58,837 bases of DNA from the NCBI GenBank assembly GCA_002897635.1, contig BDTD01000009.1, positions 118,754 through 177,590 on the forward strand, read 5' to 3'. The notes below the pieces were generated by a model. That model had not been told where the DNA came from. It was given only the letters and a program-made list of their open reading frames with translations, and did no database searches. Of this stretch, positions 25,426-34,077 are shown in pieces. The translations under genes were made by a program, and so were the position numbers. The first letter of the stretch is position 1; the number at the start of each line of letters is the position of its first letter. Source of the DNA: a bacterium BMS3Abin11 (GTDB lineage: Bacteria; Pseudomonadota; Gammaproteobacteria; BMS3Bbin11).

Positions 25426-26373
25426 CTACTGATTATGACCACAGCCAGTAGCTGGGTGTCTCACCGCACCTTTAAACAGCGGCAAGCCTTCACGCGGGTC
25501 TTCCATTAACTTCTCCATATAGGGTGTGAGTAAGCTTTCAGTCTGTTCCCTGGCACTGATTAGTACTGCATTACCACCCTCAGTGGTCGGCCAGCGCATG
25601 TGCGCTAGCTCAGGCTCGATGACAATCACCACAGAACCACAACCACAGGGGCAGCGATGGAAACTTAGTGGTTGATCGGTAAGATACCAGGGCTTTACCC
25701 GGAACAGCAGACGATCAATGATTTCCAGCATCCCCCAGGACTCTTTCAGCGCCTGGTTAAAGTCGTCCTCCGCACCAAAGGTCTGCGACACATGATGCAC
25801 GATAACAACATCCAGATCATACTTGCAACAGATGGCATCCGTCGGCGCAAAATCAACTAATGCTCCATCGCAATAATATTGACCTTCTATTTTTTTAGGC
25901 TCATAAAGAATGGGCATCGTTGCACTGGCAACCATACGTGGAGCCAGTTCACCTTCAGAAAATACTTCCTTCGTCCCTGTAGCCAGATTAACCGCCAGCG
26001 CCTGAAATGGATATATGCATTCCTCAAAGCTGTTTACAGACAGGTTTTCCAGCGTAAATTGTGTTGCCGCAGAGGTATCAGACAATCCAGTATAGCCACG
26101 GCCTTTGTGCACAGCCATCTGCCAGAAGAATTGTAGAGCTGTATCGGGTGTCCAGAATGATCGGCTATGGACACCCGCCAGGCTTTTGCTCCAGCTCTCC
26201 ATTGACGTTCCACTGGCAAAAAATCCACCAACCAGGGCACCGGCACTACAGCCGACACTGGCATGAACCGGGATGCCAAGCCCCTGAATCGCCTGCATGA
26301 ATCCGGTGTGCGCATACACGCCGCGTATGCCGCCGGAGCTAAGAACAATGCCAATGCGAGCAGATCCCGGCAT
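25426..26373 (-). CDS. Patatin-like phospholipase
   Basis: A cytosolic patatin-fold acyl hydrolase of the RssA/NTE type. The anion hole is SSGGIRGVYAHTG, the nucleophile serine is in VGCSAGALVGG (GxSxG variant GCSAG), and the catalytic aspartate is in YCDGALVDFAP. The 315-aa length is typical. GAGGGG precedes the ATG. It is immediately downstream of a small membrane gene and the cyclopropane synthase gene, which suggests membrane lipid turnover. Confidence 0.92.
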   Translation of the reverse strand: MPGSARIGIVLSSGGIRGVYAHTGFMQAIQGLGIPVHASVGCSAGALVGGFFASGTSMESWSKSLAGVHSRSFWTPDTALQFFWQMAVHKGRGYTGLSDTSAATQFTLENLSVNSFEECIYPFQALAVNLATGTKEVFSEGELAPRMVASATMPILYEPKKIEGQYYCDGALVDFAPTDAICCKYDLDVVIVHHVSQTFGAEDDFNQALKESWGMLEIIDRLLFRVKPWYLTDQPLSFHRCPCGCGSVVIVIEPELAHMRWPTTEGGNAVLISAREQTESLLTPYMEKLMEDPREGLPLFKGAVRHPATGCGHNQ

Positions 26374-26407
26374 CTTGAAACCCCTCTTTCTCTATAGTGC
26401 TGCTGAC

Positions 26408-26722
26408 TCAATCATGATGGCCTCCACAACACTCTTTCTTCGTATCACCAGTTTTGCTGGCTCTCGCATTCACTATATTGTAGAGAGGGATCCAGATCAA
26501 TGCGAAATACCAGCCATAGGCCCAGGCCTCTACCAATCCGATTAGAAAGCTTTTCATGCTAATCCATTCGAAACCGGGAAACAGAACCTGCCATGCAGTA
26601 TACATGGCATATTGGGGAAATAGCAGGTCAAAACCGACACATAATGCAAAAGTAATTGCCAAAAACAGGCTGGTGGCATGGCCGACAGCCGATAATGAGA
26701 TTCGAGTTCTCACAGTATTCAT
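26408..26722 (-). CDS. DUF5676-like small membrane protein
   Basis: A 104-aa protein with hydrophobic helices (ATSLFLAITFALCVGFDLLF and LVEAWAYGWYFALIWIPLYN) and a Cys/His-rich end (KKECCGGHHD) that could bind metal. The pattern resembles the DUF5676 family. GGAGG six bases before ATG 26722 selects this start over the codon two residues earlier. Function unknown. Confidence 0.75.
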   Translation of the reverse strand: MNTVRTRISLSAVGHATSLFLAITFALCVGFDLLFPQYAMYTAWQVLFPGFEWISMKSFLIGLVEAWAYGWYFALIWIPLYNIVNARASKTGDTKKECCGGHHD

Positions 26723-26752
26723 TTTCAACCTCCATCACCCATAACGGGTGTA

Positions 26753-28111
26753 TTAAGTAAGGAATGTTGGCCCTTGCCTTTCTTTGTGATTGGTGTAGAT
26801 ATCGTCCCTGCATAAAGGCACGGGCTGCACCTGATGGCGGTGGCCAACTAACACCTGATGCAGGCCAATGTCGCCTTCATCAAAGTAGTACGCACAGCCG
26901 GTCATATATAAACGCCATAAACGATACGTCACCTCGCTGGAATGATGTATTGCCTGCTCACGATGCCGTTCCAGATTTGCTATCCATTTACGCAATGTGA
27001 GAGCATAGTGCCTGCGTAAACATTCTACATCCAGTGTTTCAAAACCTGCATTTTCCATTGCCTCGATAACGGTGCTAATTCGAGCCAGTTCACCATCCGG
27101 AAAGATATAACGATTCATAAAACGTGTCAGTGGTGTACGCTGCCAGCCGGTTTCACTGGTGATGCCATGATTCAGAAACAGTCCATCAGGTTTCAATACG
27201 CTTTTAACCTTATTAAAATAGGTTGGAAAGTTTTTGATCCCAATATGCTCAAACATACCGACACTGACTACTCGGTCGTAGCAACCTTCATCGGGTAGAT
27301 CCCGATAATCACGTAATTCAATCTGTATCTGTTGTTCCAGGCCTTCGTCTCGCACCCTGTTTACTGCAAAATGCTGTTGTTCTTCGCTTAGTGTTATGCC
27401 ATGGACAGTAACGCCATAATGCCGGGCAGCATGTATGGCCAGAGCACCCCAACCACAACCAATATCAAGTAGGGCCTGACCCGGTTGTAAACGTAGCTTT
27501 CGGCACAGGATATCCAGTTTATCGGTCTGCGCATCAGCGAGAGACTGTTGTTCAGTATGGAAATACGCGCAGGAATACACCATTTCAGGATCAAGCCAGA
27601 GTCGATAGAATTCATTACTGACATCGTAGTGATGTGAGATACTGGCTTTGGAATTGCGATGCGCAGTTAATTTGGCGCGCCACTTTTTAATTGAAGCATT
27701 CCTGTGCTCCCCGGGCAGGCGCAGAGCCTTGAACATCAGGTTTAGCCGAGTCCCCAGTGACAGATCCCGGCTACTCAGGTGCGTCCTGAGATCAAACAAA
27801 GACTCAAAATCACCTTCCACATCAATATCATTGGTCAAATAGGAATCTGCCAGACGTAATAAATTACGGTGGAGCAACAGGTCTCCTAAAGCAGCGGGCG
27901 TTCTAAAAATGATGATACAGAGTGCGCTGGGCGTTCCATGTGCCAGTGTGCCGTCCCACAGCCTGATAGCAACAGACCCGTTATACCCAGTCATAATCGT
28001 AGAGATAATTTCTGCACCGAGTTTAGCGCTATAATCTGATGACATTACTGCTGAACTCCCTGGCAGCGCAGTATCCACAAGTGGTTCCTGCTTTTTCTCT
28101 GAAGAAATCAT
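26753..28111 (-). CDS. cfa: Cyclopropane-fatty-acyl-phospholipid synthase
   Basis: Adds a methylene from SAM across double bonds of membrane phospholipid acyl chains. The SAM site is LLDIGCGWGALAIHAARHYG with GITLSEEQ following. The active-site region includes YSCAYFHTEQQSLADAQ and VSVGMFEHIGIKNF. At 452 aa it is full length, with the N-terminal lipid-binding domain. GGAGG lies seven bases before ATG. It belongs to a cluster with a small membrane protein and a patatin. Confidence 0.93.
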   Translation of the reverse strand: MISSEKKQEPLVDTALPGSSAVMSSDYSAKLGAEIISTIMTGYNGSVAIRLWDGTLAHGTPSALCIIIFRTPAALGDLLLHRNLLRLADSYLTNDIDVEGDFESLFDLRTHLSSRDLSLGTRLNLMFKALRLPGEHRNASIKKWRAKLTAHRNSKASISHHYDVSNEFYRLWLDPEMVYSCAYFHTEQQSLADAQTDKLDILCRKLRLQPGQALLDIGCGWGALAIHAARHYGVTVHGITLSEEQQHFAVNRVRDEGLEQQIQIELRDYRDLPDEGCYDRVVSVGMFEHIGIKNFPTYFNKVKSVLKPDGLFLNHGITSETGWQRTPLTRFMNRYIFPDGELARISTVIEAMENAGFETLDVECLRRHYALTLRKWIANLERHREQAIHHSSEVTYRLWRLYMTGCAYYFDEGDIGLHQVLVGHRHQVQPVPLCRDDIYTNHKERQGPTFLT

Positions 28112-28359
28112 TTCAGTGCCTCCTCGCTTAATAAAACTAAATTCAATGACCTTTTTATTAGCTTAACTTCGAGTCTACAACCTGTACGTTAGGCACAGGT
28201 CAAGCTTGCATAATACATTTTTCTGGAAAAAATGTAGAATGGACTACGTAAGCAGAGAAAATCTATGATTCGAGTCCTTAACCGCAGAGGTTGAGGAGAG
28301 TCGCAACGGATCTTATGCAGAAGCCAAAAACGTCAACATATTGAAAGAAGAATAAAAAA
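28112..28359. other. Divergent intergenic region between cfa and FAD oxidoreductase
   Basis: A 248-nt region that should hold two promoters in opposite directions. I see no clear operator and no convincing -35/-10 pair. Confidence 0.4.
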
Positions 28360-29544
28360 ATGAAGAAAAATATCGTTATTATCGGCAATGGTTTTGCATC
28401 GTTGTTTTTGATCGGATACTTCCTGGTGCTGCCTGTTTTTCCTTTCTTCATCTCCTTCTTCCGGAGAGTTTACTCGCGTTATGACATCATGCTAATTGGC
28501 AACGGCCAATTCATCTACTTTCCTGCCATACCAGAATTTATCATAGGGAAAAAATCAAAAAAAGGCATCACTATAGACATTCGTTCCTTCCTGAAGCGAA
28601 GAAACATTCGCTTCATCGATGACATGGTAACCGACATCCAGGATGGCGGCAGAACCGTGATTACAACAAAGGGAAGTTATAGCAACGATGCCCTGTTCAT
28701 CGGTACCGGCCCGGCATTCATGGTGGACGACATTCCTGGTACCCGTGAACATACTTATTCACCCTGCAGCGGGCCGGATACGATGGAAGCATTTGTCGAG
28801 AAACTAAACAGCCTGTCGGAAGGTATCGTCTACGTCGGCTTCAAGCTCAATAAACGTGACGGATTTGTCGCCGGTCGTGGTGGACAGATGTATGAATGTG
28901 CCACCCTGCTGGATTTTGCCCTGAAAAGAAGAGGTGTCAGGGACAAGTTTGAAATTCACCTGTTCTCACCCAACCTCGAACCGGGTGCTACCGGTGCGAT
29001 AACTGACCGATTGCTGGAGCGTGGCATTATTCTCGATTATGGTTATGAACCGGCAGAGTTTGTAAAAGGTGGATTACGGGACACTGATGGCACTACCAGG
29101 AAGGCCGACCTTGTACTGTTTACACCCGGTATAATCGCACCTGAGTGGGTAGATAAATCCTGCCTGCCAGTCTCGGTCGGCGGGCATATCGACGTCGACA
29201 GATACGGACAGGTTAAGGGTCTGGATAATGTGTTTGCCGCGGGCGATTGCAGTAACCATGAAAACCCCCCGCCCTGGGTCCCGCATCAGGCCCACATGGC
29301 GCAGCTACGCTCTGAATCAGCAGCTAAAAACCTGAAATCTGTGTTGGAAGGGAATGAGCCTTCCGATACCTATCGATTTGAGCTTTCCTGCATTCTGAAC
29401 ATGGAAAACGACGGCATGTGGTTGCACGCCGCCAGTGATGACAAACCACCATTCTGGGGCATTTTCCCCAAACACTCGAAGAAGCTCATTACCGTTAAAA
29501 ATATGTTTGAGCATATTTATCTGTTTTATTTGCGTTATCTGTAG
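28360..29544 (+). CDS. FAD/NAD(P)-dependent oxidoreductase, NDH-2/SQR-like
   Basis: A two-dinucleotide-binding-domain flavoprotein of 394 aa. The N-terminal FAD motif is IVIIGNGFAS, and the second FAD-binding block is VFAAGDCSNHENPP. The gene resembles sulfide:quinone oxidoreductase or type II NADH dehydrogenase, as in FIGTGPAFMVDDIPG and YECATLLDFALKRRGVRDKF. A strongly hydrophobic stretch (FLIGYFLVLPVFPFFISFF) follows the Gly motif directly, which is unusual and could tie it to the membrane. The cysteines do not form a clear SQR triad, so the electron donor is uncertain. Confidence 0.75.
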   Translation: MKKNIVIIGNGFASLFLIGYFLVLPVFPFFISFFRRVYSRYDIMLIGNGQFIYFPAIPEFIIGKKSKKGITIDIRSFLKRRNIRFIDDMVTDIQDGGRTVITTKGSYSNDALFIGTGPAFMVDDIPGTREHTYSPCSGPDTMEAFVEKLNSLSEGIVYVGFKLNKRDGFVAGRGGQMYECATLLDFALKRRGVRDKFEIHLFSPNLEPGATGAITDRLLERGIILDYGYEPAEFVKGGLRDTDGTTRKADLVLFTPGIIAPEWVDKSCLPVSVGGHIDVDRYGQVKGLDNVFAAGDCSNHENPPPWVPHQAHMAQLRSESAAKNLKSVLEGNEPSDTYRFELSCILNMENDGMWLHAASDDKPPFWGIFPKHSKKLITVKNMFEHIYLFYLRYL

Positions 29545-29638
29545 AAAAACAACTGTCTCTCGCAGGGTTCGCAGAGAACGCATGGAGGTCAAAAGCTTTT
29601 TCCCACATGGGTTGATTGATGTCGGCGCGAATTGTTTT

Positions 29639-29708
29639 TGTAGGTGCGAATTCATTCGCACACGAACCTCCATCGTCGCCACTTTGTCCGAATTAATTCG
29701 AACCTACA
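29639..29708. repeat. REP-like palindromic repeat, family A, copy 3
   Basis: Left arm TGTAGGTGCGAATTCATTCG and right arm TTTGTCCGAATTAATTCGAA then CCTACA flank a short spacer. Sequences CGCAGGGTTCGCAGAGAACG and CCTGCGTTCGCTGCGAACTC flank it and are themselves partly complementary. Confidence 0.8.
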
Positions 29709-29788
29709 ATTATTTTTCTTTTGGTTTCCCTGCGTTCGCTGCGAACTCCGCGAGTGAATAGCATTTCAGAAGTTGTCCTGATACAGGA

Positions 29789-30112
29789 CTACGGACGCCC
29801 ACCAATTTGCTTTTTGTATTTGTCTAATTTGTCATCAAACGATTTCATCATTGTGCCATATGCACGACTGTTCTGATTTTCCATCTCAGTTTGCTCTGCC
29901 GATTTAACTTCCGGCGCACACCCTGGTGATTCCTGGTTGGATTCATCACAGTTATCAGGGCTGTCTTTTACGTCGTCCAGTTTTTCTAATGTAGTTTTGT
30001 AATCAACAGAATCCAACAAGTGATCAGGTGCGTTATTTACTAATGTCTTTTGCCATAAAATACCACCAATGGCCAGGGCAATCAGTAGTGAAATTAGAGT
30101 AAAGTTTCGCAT
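29789..30112 (-). CDS. Hypothetical single-pass or secreted protein
   Basis: A 107-aa protein with a hydrophobic N-terminus (FTLISLLIALAIGGILW) that is a signal anchor or signal peptide, followed by an acidic hydrophilic domain with two cysteines (DNCDESNQESPGCAPE) likely forming a periplasmic disulfide. The C-terminus is Lys-rich (DDKLDKYKKQIGG). The family is unknown. Confidence 0.65.
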   Translation of the reverse strand: MRNFTLISLLIALAIGGILWQKTLVNNAPDHLLDSVDYKTTLEKLDDVKDSPDNCDESNQESPGCAPEVKSAEQTEMENQNSRAYGTMMKSFDDKLDKYKKQIGGRP

Positions 30113-30139
30113 GAGAACTCCTTACTGTTCATGACAACA

Positions 30140-30177
30140 GGGGACCTCTATTAACTCATGAATAAATAGAGGTGCCC
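30140..30177. repeat. Short palindrome with TAGAGGTGCCCTTAAT end
   Basis: Arms GGGGACCTCTATT and AATAGAGGTGCCC match at 12 of 13 positions. The same right-hand motif TAGAGGTGCCCTTAAT recurs at 47551-47566. Confidence 0.5.
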
Positions 30178-30208
30178 TTAATAGAGATGCCCAGTATACA
30201 TTACTTCA

Positions 30209-30386
30209 TTATACTTCCGTCAATCTTCCCAGCCTGTAGTCCTCAATGGCCCGTTTGATTGCTTCTTTAGTATTCATCACAAAGGACCCATATTGTGTTA
30301 CCGGCTCATGCAAAGGTCTGGCTGCCAGAAGTATGGTTTTCACTCCCTCTTTATCGGCTACAGGGTTCTGATCTGGGTACTCATAT
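30209..30386 (-). pseudogene. Pirin C-terminal remnant
   Basis: The minus strand encodes YEYPDQNPVADKEGVKTILL, then AARPLHEPVTQYGSFVMNTK and EAIKRAIEDYRLGRLTEV before a TAA. This is the C-terminal end of a YhaK/YhhW-type pirin (GKPLxEPVxxxGPFVMN pattern). No start and no N-terminal metal-binding domain exist upstream, because the frame meets the end of the yqjG-like gene. The missing part was probably deleted. In E. coli a pirin gene (yhaK) also neighbours yqjG and a LysR gene. Confidence 0.8.
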
Positions 30387-31388
30387 AATCTTCTTAATCT
30401 TTGTTGACCTGTTCATATTTCTGTTTAAATTCTGGCGCTGATGAGGCCTTGAAAAATCAACTATCGGCCCTGCCGGAATAATGCCGGCAGGATTGATTGT
30501 ACGATGACTGCCGTAGTAATGGGTTTTGATGTAATCCATATCGACAGTGGCGGCTATGCCCGGTTGCTGATAGAGACCCCTGAGATAGCCAGATAGATTA
30601 GGATAATCCTCAATTCGACGTAGATTGGTTTTAAAGTGGCCATAGTAGACAGTATCAAAGCGCAACAAAGTCGTGAATAAACGCCAGTCCACTTCGGTGA
30701 TTGCATCACCTGTCAGATAACGTTGTCCAGACAGGCGCAGCTCCAGCCAGTCCAGAGTATCGAACAACTCGGCATTGGCCTTTTCATATGCTGCCTGAGT
30801 GGTGGCAAAACCCGCCCGATAAACACCATTGTTGACGGTGCGATAGATTCGTTCATTGAGTTGATCAATTTCAGACTGCAGTGCATCAGGATAATAATCA
30901 TCGTAATTTTCGGTTAGATGATTAAATGCGCTGTTGAACATACGAATAATCTCAGCTGATTCATTATTGACAATCGTCTGACGCTGTTTGTCCCACAATA
31001 CCGGAACAGTCACACGCCCAGTGTAATCACTGTTTGCTCGGGTATAGACTTCATGTAGAGTATGCAAACCATAGAGGCCATCGCCCTGCTCATTGAAAAT
31101 CCACCCTTCTTCCAACATCAGTGGTTCAACGATTGAGACAGTTATCATATTTTTCAATCCCTTCAACTGGCGAAAAATCAGTGTACGATGGGCCCAGGGA
31201 CAGGCCAGTGATACGTATAGGTGGTAACGACCCGATTCGGCAGGAAAACCACCCTCACCACTGGATCCTGCCTGTCCATCAACGGTAACCCAGTTGCGAA
31301 ACTGGCTTTCCTGCCGAACAAACTCGCCGTTGTGACTTTTGGTGTCATACCACTGATCAGACCATTTACCTTTTACTAATAATCCCAT
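30381..31388 (-). CDS. yqjG: Glutathionyl-hydroquinone reductase YqjG (Xi-class GST)
   Basis: Reduces glutathionyl-hydroquinones with glutathione. The catalytic cysteine is C63 in LACPWAHRTLIF, at the same position as in E. coli YqjG. The C-terminal helical GST domain includes VNNGVYRAGFATTQAAYEKA. At 335 aa the protein is a few residues longer than usual; its last residues (STKIKKII) lie at the junction with a pirin remnant and may be altered by that deletion. DoxX and a LysR regulator are neighbours. Confidence 0.92.
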   Translation of the reverse strand: MGLLVKGKWSDQWYDTKSHNGEFVRQESQFRNWVTVDGQAGSSGEGGFPAESGRYHLYVSLACPWAHRTLIFRQLKGLKNMITVSIVEPLMLEEGWIFNEQGDGLYGLHTLHEVYTRANSDYTGRVTVPVLWDKQRQTIVNNESAEIIRMFNSAFNHLTENYDDYYPDALQSEIDQLNERIYRTVNNGVYRAGFATTQAAYEKANAELFDTLDWLELRLSGQRYLTGDAITEVDWRLFTTLLRFDTVYYGHFKTNLRRIEDYPNLSGYLRGLYQQPGIAATVDMDYIKTHYYGSHRTINPAGIIPAGPIVDFSRPHQRQNLNRNMNRSTKIKKII

Positions 31389-31414
31389 AATCCTGTCTCC
31401 TGATTAATGTCTCA

Positions 31415-31864
31415 TTACGAATTCAAATTGCGCACTATCAAGTTATCCAGGGACCAGCATCCTGCACCCTGTATAAGTAGCGCTATGCTGATACCCAGCA
31501 GAGCCAGAGCGAATTCGTAACCACTGTTAGTTAGAAACAGTCCATTTGGCAGATGTACCGAGACTATTGCTACCAGCATGGTAATTGCAAGCAACATAGA
31601 TGCGGGACGAACTGCCAGTCCCAGCAACAGAGCCAGGCCACCAAAAAACTCAGCGCCACCTGTCAGCAATGCCATCAACAAACCGGGCTCCAGTCCCATG
31701 GAAGCCATAAACTGCCCCGTACCCTCAAGTCCGTATCCCCCAAACCAGCCAAACAGTTTCTGCGCACCGTGTGCGGAAAAAATGACGCCTGCGGCCAGGC
31801 GTAATGGTAGTGCGGATGCAGAATCAGCCGGTTTGAATATTTTGTATACTAAATCAGTGTTCAT
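31415..31864 (-). CDS. DoxX-family membrane protein (YqjF-like)
   Basis: A 149-aa inner-membrane protein with four helices. Family motifs are PLRLAAGVIFSAHGAQKLFG and GGLALLLGLAVRPASMLLAI. GGAG before ATG 31864 supports this start. YqjF-type DoxX proteins are linked to redox or thiol stress. It ends 26 nt before the yqjG-like gene and is divergent from a LysR gene, as expected for a LysR-controlled operon. Confidence 0.9.
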   Translation of the reverse strand: MNTDLVYKIFKPADSASALPLRLAAGVIFSAHGAQKLFGWFGGYGLEGTGQFMASMGLEPGLLMALLTGGAEFFGGLALLLGLAVRPASMLLAITMLVAIVSVHLPNGLFLTNSGYEFALALLGISIALLIQGAGCWSLDNLIVRNLNS

Positions 31865-31980
31865 GTCATTCTCCAATTGTTTTGTTCGTAATATTTAAAC
31901 TGTTATTGATAATATATACTTGATTTATAAATTAAAAAGCGATAGTTTTTAAACAATATATTCAATATTTTTGAACATTT

Positions 31981-32886
31981 ATGAACCCACTAACTCTGGA
32001 AGCCTTACAGGTACTGGATGCCATTGATCGTAAAGGCAGTTTTGCCTCTGCTGCTACCTCGCTGAATCGAGTACCCTCTGCCCTGTCTTATACTGTTCAT
32101 AAGCTTGAGCAGGATCTTGGTGTTAGTCTATTTCAAAAACAGGGACGACGCTCGGTACTAACCAACGCCGGCCAGCATTTGATGCTACAGGGGCGAGAGT
32201 TGCTGACCGCTGCAGATGCCTTGACTGATAGCACAATACAGGTTGCTACCGGATGGGAACCACGACTGAGAATCGCACTGGACACCATCATTCCAGCTGA
32301 GTTGATCTTCCCATTGATCAATCGGCTATATGAAATACAGCCTAATATTGAAATCGATTTAACTGAAGAAGTACTGGGTGGCACCTGGGAGGCACTGGAC
32401 TATGGAAGAGTCGATCTGGCAATCGGTGCTGTAGGGAGCCCCCCCGGTCATAAAGGGATACGCTGCTTCGACTGGCTTACTGTTAAATCTGTATTTGTCT
32501 CCACGCCGGATCATCCAGTTTGCCAGCACCCCCAACCACTAAGTGACAACATCGTTATGCAGTACCGCTCGGTAATCATCCGTGACAGTTCTCGCCACGA
32601 AGCTCCTCTTAGCCGCGGCATATTAAACAAAGAAAATTTTATCCATGTAGAAAGCATGGAGCAGAAAATTCAGGCACATCGACTGGGACTGGGTATAGGT
32701 TTTGTCCCTCACTTCCGCGTAGAGCAGTATCTTGAGCGCGGTGAACTGGTCAGCCTGATTGTAGAAAATCCATATACTGAAGTACCATTACAGATTGGCT
32801 GGAAAATAAGCAACCGTGGCCAGGCACGCAACTGGCTGGTGGAGCAGCTTAAACAAATCAGAGTGGATGACCAGAGGTCTACCTGA
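31981..32886 (+). CDS. LysR-family transcriptional regulator (YhaJ-like)
   Basis: A 301-aa LysR regulator. The winged helix-turn-helix is at residues 4-62 (FASAATSLNRVPSALSYTVH, KLEQDLGVSLFQKQGRRSVL). The periplasmic-binding-protein-like effector domain follows. It is divergent from the doxX-yqjG genes with a 116-nt AT-rich gap, where it probably binds. In E. coli YhaJ senses aromatic quinone-like compounds and controls yqjF, so a similar role is likely. Confidence 0.9.
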   Translation: MNPLTLEALQVLDAIDRKGSFASAATSLNRVPSALSYTVHKLEQDLGVSLFQKQGRRSVLTNAGQHLMLQGRELLTAADALTDSTIQVATGWEPRLRIALDTIIPAELIFPLINRLYEIQPNIEIDLTEEVLGGTWEALDYGRVDLAIGAVGSPPGHKGIRCFDWLTVKSVFVSTPDHPVCQHPQPLSDNIVMQYRSVIIRDSSRHEAPLSRGILNKENFIHVESMEQKIQAHRLGLGIGFVPHFRVEQYLERGELVSLIVENPYTEVPLQIGWKISNRGQARNWLVEQLKQIRVDDQRST

Positions 32887-32898
32887 CAACAATGGCTT

Positions 32899-32969
32899 TG
32901 TAGGTGCGAATTCATTCGCACAACCAGGTTTAATCCACCACCATTTTGTCCGAATTTGTCGAACCTGCA
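32899..32969. repeat. REP-like palindromic repeat, family A, copy 4
   Basis: Left arm TGTAGGTGCGAATTCATTCG, right arm TTTGTCCGAATTTGTCGAAC then CTGCAA. It lies 16 nt after the LysR stop and upstream of the FNR-type promoter of the ubiquinone genes. Confidence 0.8.
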
Positions 32970-33006
32970 ATATTTACATATCCCTTCAATATTTAGTAAG
33001 GAGGGT

Positions 33007-33048
33007 TTGATCTACATCAATGAAAAATATACAGTCAGCCTGTATAAT
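33007..33048 (+). promoter_or_regulatory. FNR/ANR-type class II promoter of yhcC-ubiUVD
   Basis: A perfect FNR palindrome TTGATCTACATCAA lies at 33007-33020 and a perfect -10 box TATAAT at 33043-33048. With the box centred at 33013.5, a start site at 33055 gives exactly -41.5, the class II activator position. No good -35 is seen, as expected for an activated promoter. The leader would be 27 nt. Confidence 0.85.
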
Positions 33049-33081
33049 TTGACGGCTATGATTGATTTCAGGCACCTGTAA

Positions 33082-34077
33082 ATGACTGCAACAATTACTA
33101 CTGCAATAAACTCGGACAACCTCAGACAGATAACGCTGTCCCGTTTTGTAAATACCTTTGGTCAGGCGATGTTGCAACGTTATGGCGAACGTGTGCATAA
33201 AATTGCAATTAATGCTGCCTTCACCTGCCCTAACCTTGATGGCAGTAAGGGTCGGGGTGGCTGTACTTTTTGTAATAATATGTCGTTCAACCCCAATGGA
33301 CGAAAACCGTCGGCTATCACAGAACAGATAGCCGCTGGCCGGGAGGTTATTCGCAAGCGTACCGGAGCAAAAAAATACCTGGCCTATTTTCAGGCCTATA
33401 CCAATACCTATGCCGACATCAACAGGCTCAGGGATCTCTATGACACCGCCCTGTCCGAGCCGGACGTCATCGGTCTTGCTATCGGCACTCGTCCTGATTG
33501 TGCACCGGAGCCGGTACTGGACTTGCTGGCTGATTATCAGCAACAAGGTCATGAAATTTGGCTGGAACTGGGATTACAATCCTCCTTCGATGAAACACTC
33601 ATACGCGTCAACCGTGGCCATGGTTTTGCAGAATATAAAACAGCACTGCTGAATGCGCGCAAACGGGGTCTGCAGGTCTGTACACATCTCATCGTTGGCC
33701 TGCCTGGTGAAACCAAGATACATTGCAATATTACGCTGGAACGCGTACTGGAACTGGGCGTGGATGGACTGAAACTCCACCCATTACATGTAGTGAAAGG
33801 GACACAGCTGGCCAATGAATGGCGACGCGGTGAATATCAGCCATTGTTGCTGGACGAATACATAGACATCGCAGCAGACCTCATCCGTCAAACACCCGCA
33901 GAGATCATCTTCCATCGCTTAACCGGCACCGCGGCAGCAAAAATACTGCTGGCACCTGAGTGGTGCTCTAAAAAATGGCTGGTCCTCAACCGACTGACTG
34001 AAACCCTGCAGCAACGCTCATACTGCCCACCCTACGCCGGGCAAATACTGGCTGATTCCCCAATGGTGCTGCAATGA
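33082..34077 (+). CDS. yhcC: Radical SAM protein of the YhcC family
   Basis: A 331-aa radical SAM protein of the TIGR01212 type. The N-terminal cluster motif is spread as CPNLDGSKGRGGCTFCNNMS (C-x11-C-x2-C, typical of this family). Other blocks are YFQAYTNTYAD, GTRPDCAPEPVLDLL and ELGLQSSFDETL. Function is unproven. It leads the FNR-controlled unit and overlaps ubiU by 4 nt (ATGA), which suggests a part in anaerobic ubiquinone synthesis or in repairing its Fe-S proteins; that is inference. Confidence 0.9.
   Translation: MTATITTAINSDNLRQITLSRFVNTFGQAMLQRYGERVHKIAINAAFTCPNLDGSKGRGGCTFCNNMSFNPNGRKPSAITEQIAAGREVIRKRTGAKKYLAYFQAYTNTYADINRLRDLYDTALSEPDVIGLAIGTRPDCAPEPVLDLLADYQQQGHEIWLELGLQSSFDETLIRVNRGHGFAEYKTALLNARKRGLQVCTHLIVGLPGETKIHCNITLERVLELGVDGLKLHPLHVVKGTQLANEWRRGEYQPLLLDEYIDIAADLIRQTPAEIIFHRLTGTAAAKILLAPEWCSKKWLVLNRLTETLQQRSYCPPYAGQILADSPMVLQ

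Noticed and set aside
26034-26411. Open frame of 125 codons on the minus strand
   Set aside because: It overlaps the patatin gene in another frame and has Cys/Arg/Pro-rich composition typical of a shadow frame.
11818-32969. Family A palindromes considered as a CRISPR array
   Set aside because: The copies are kilobases apart, without regular spacing or unique spacers. They are dispersed REP-like repeats. No CRISPR array was seen anywhere in the window, despite the Cas6-like gene.
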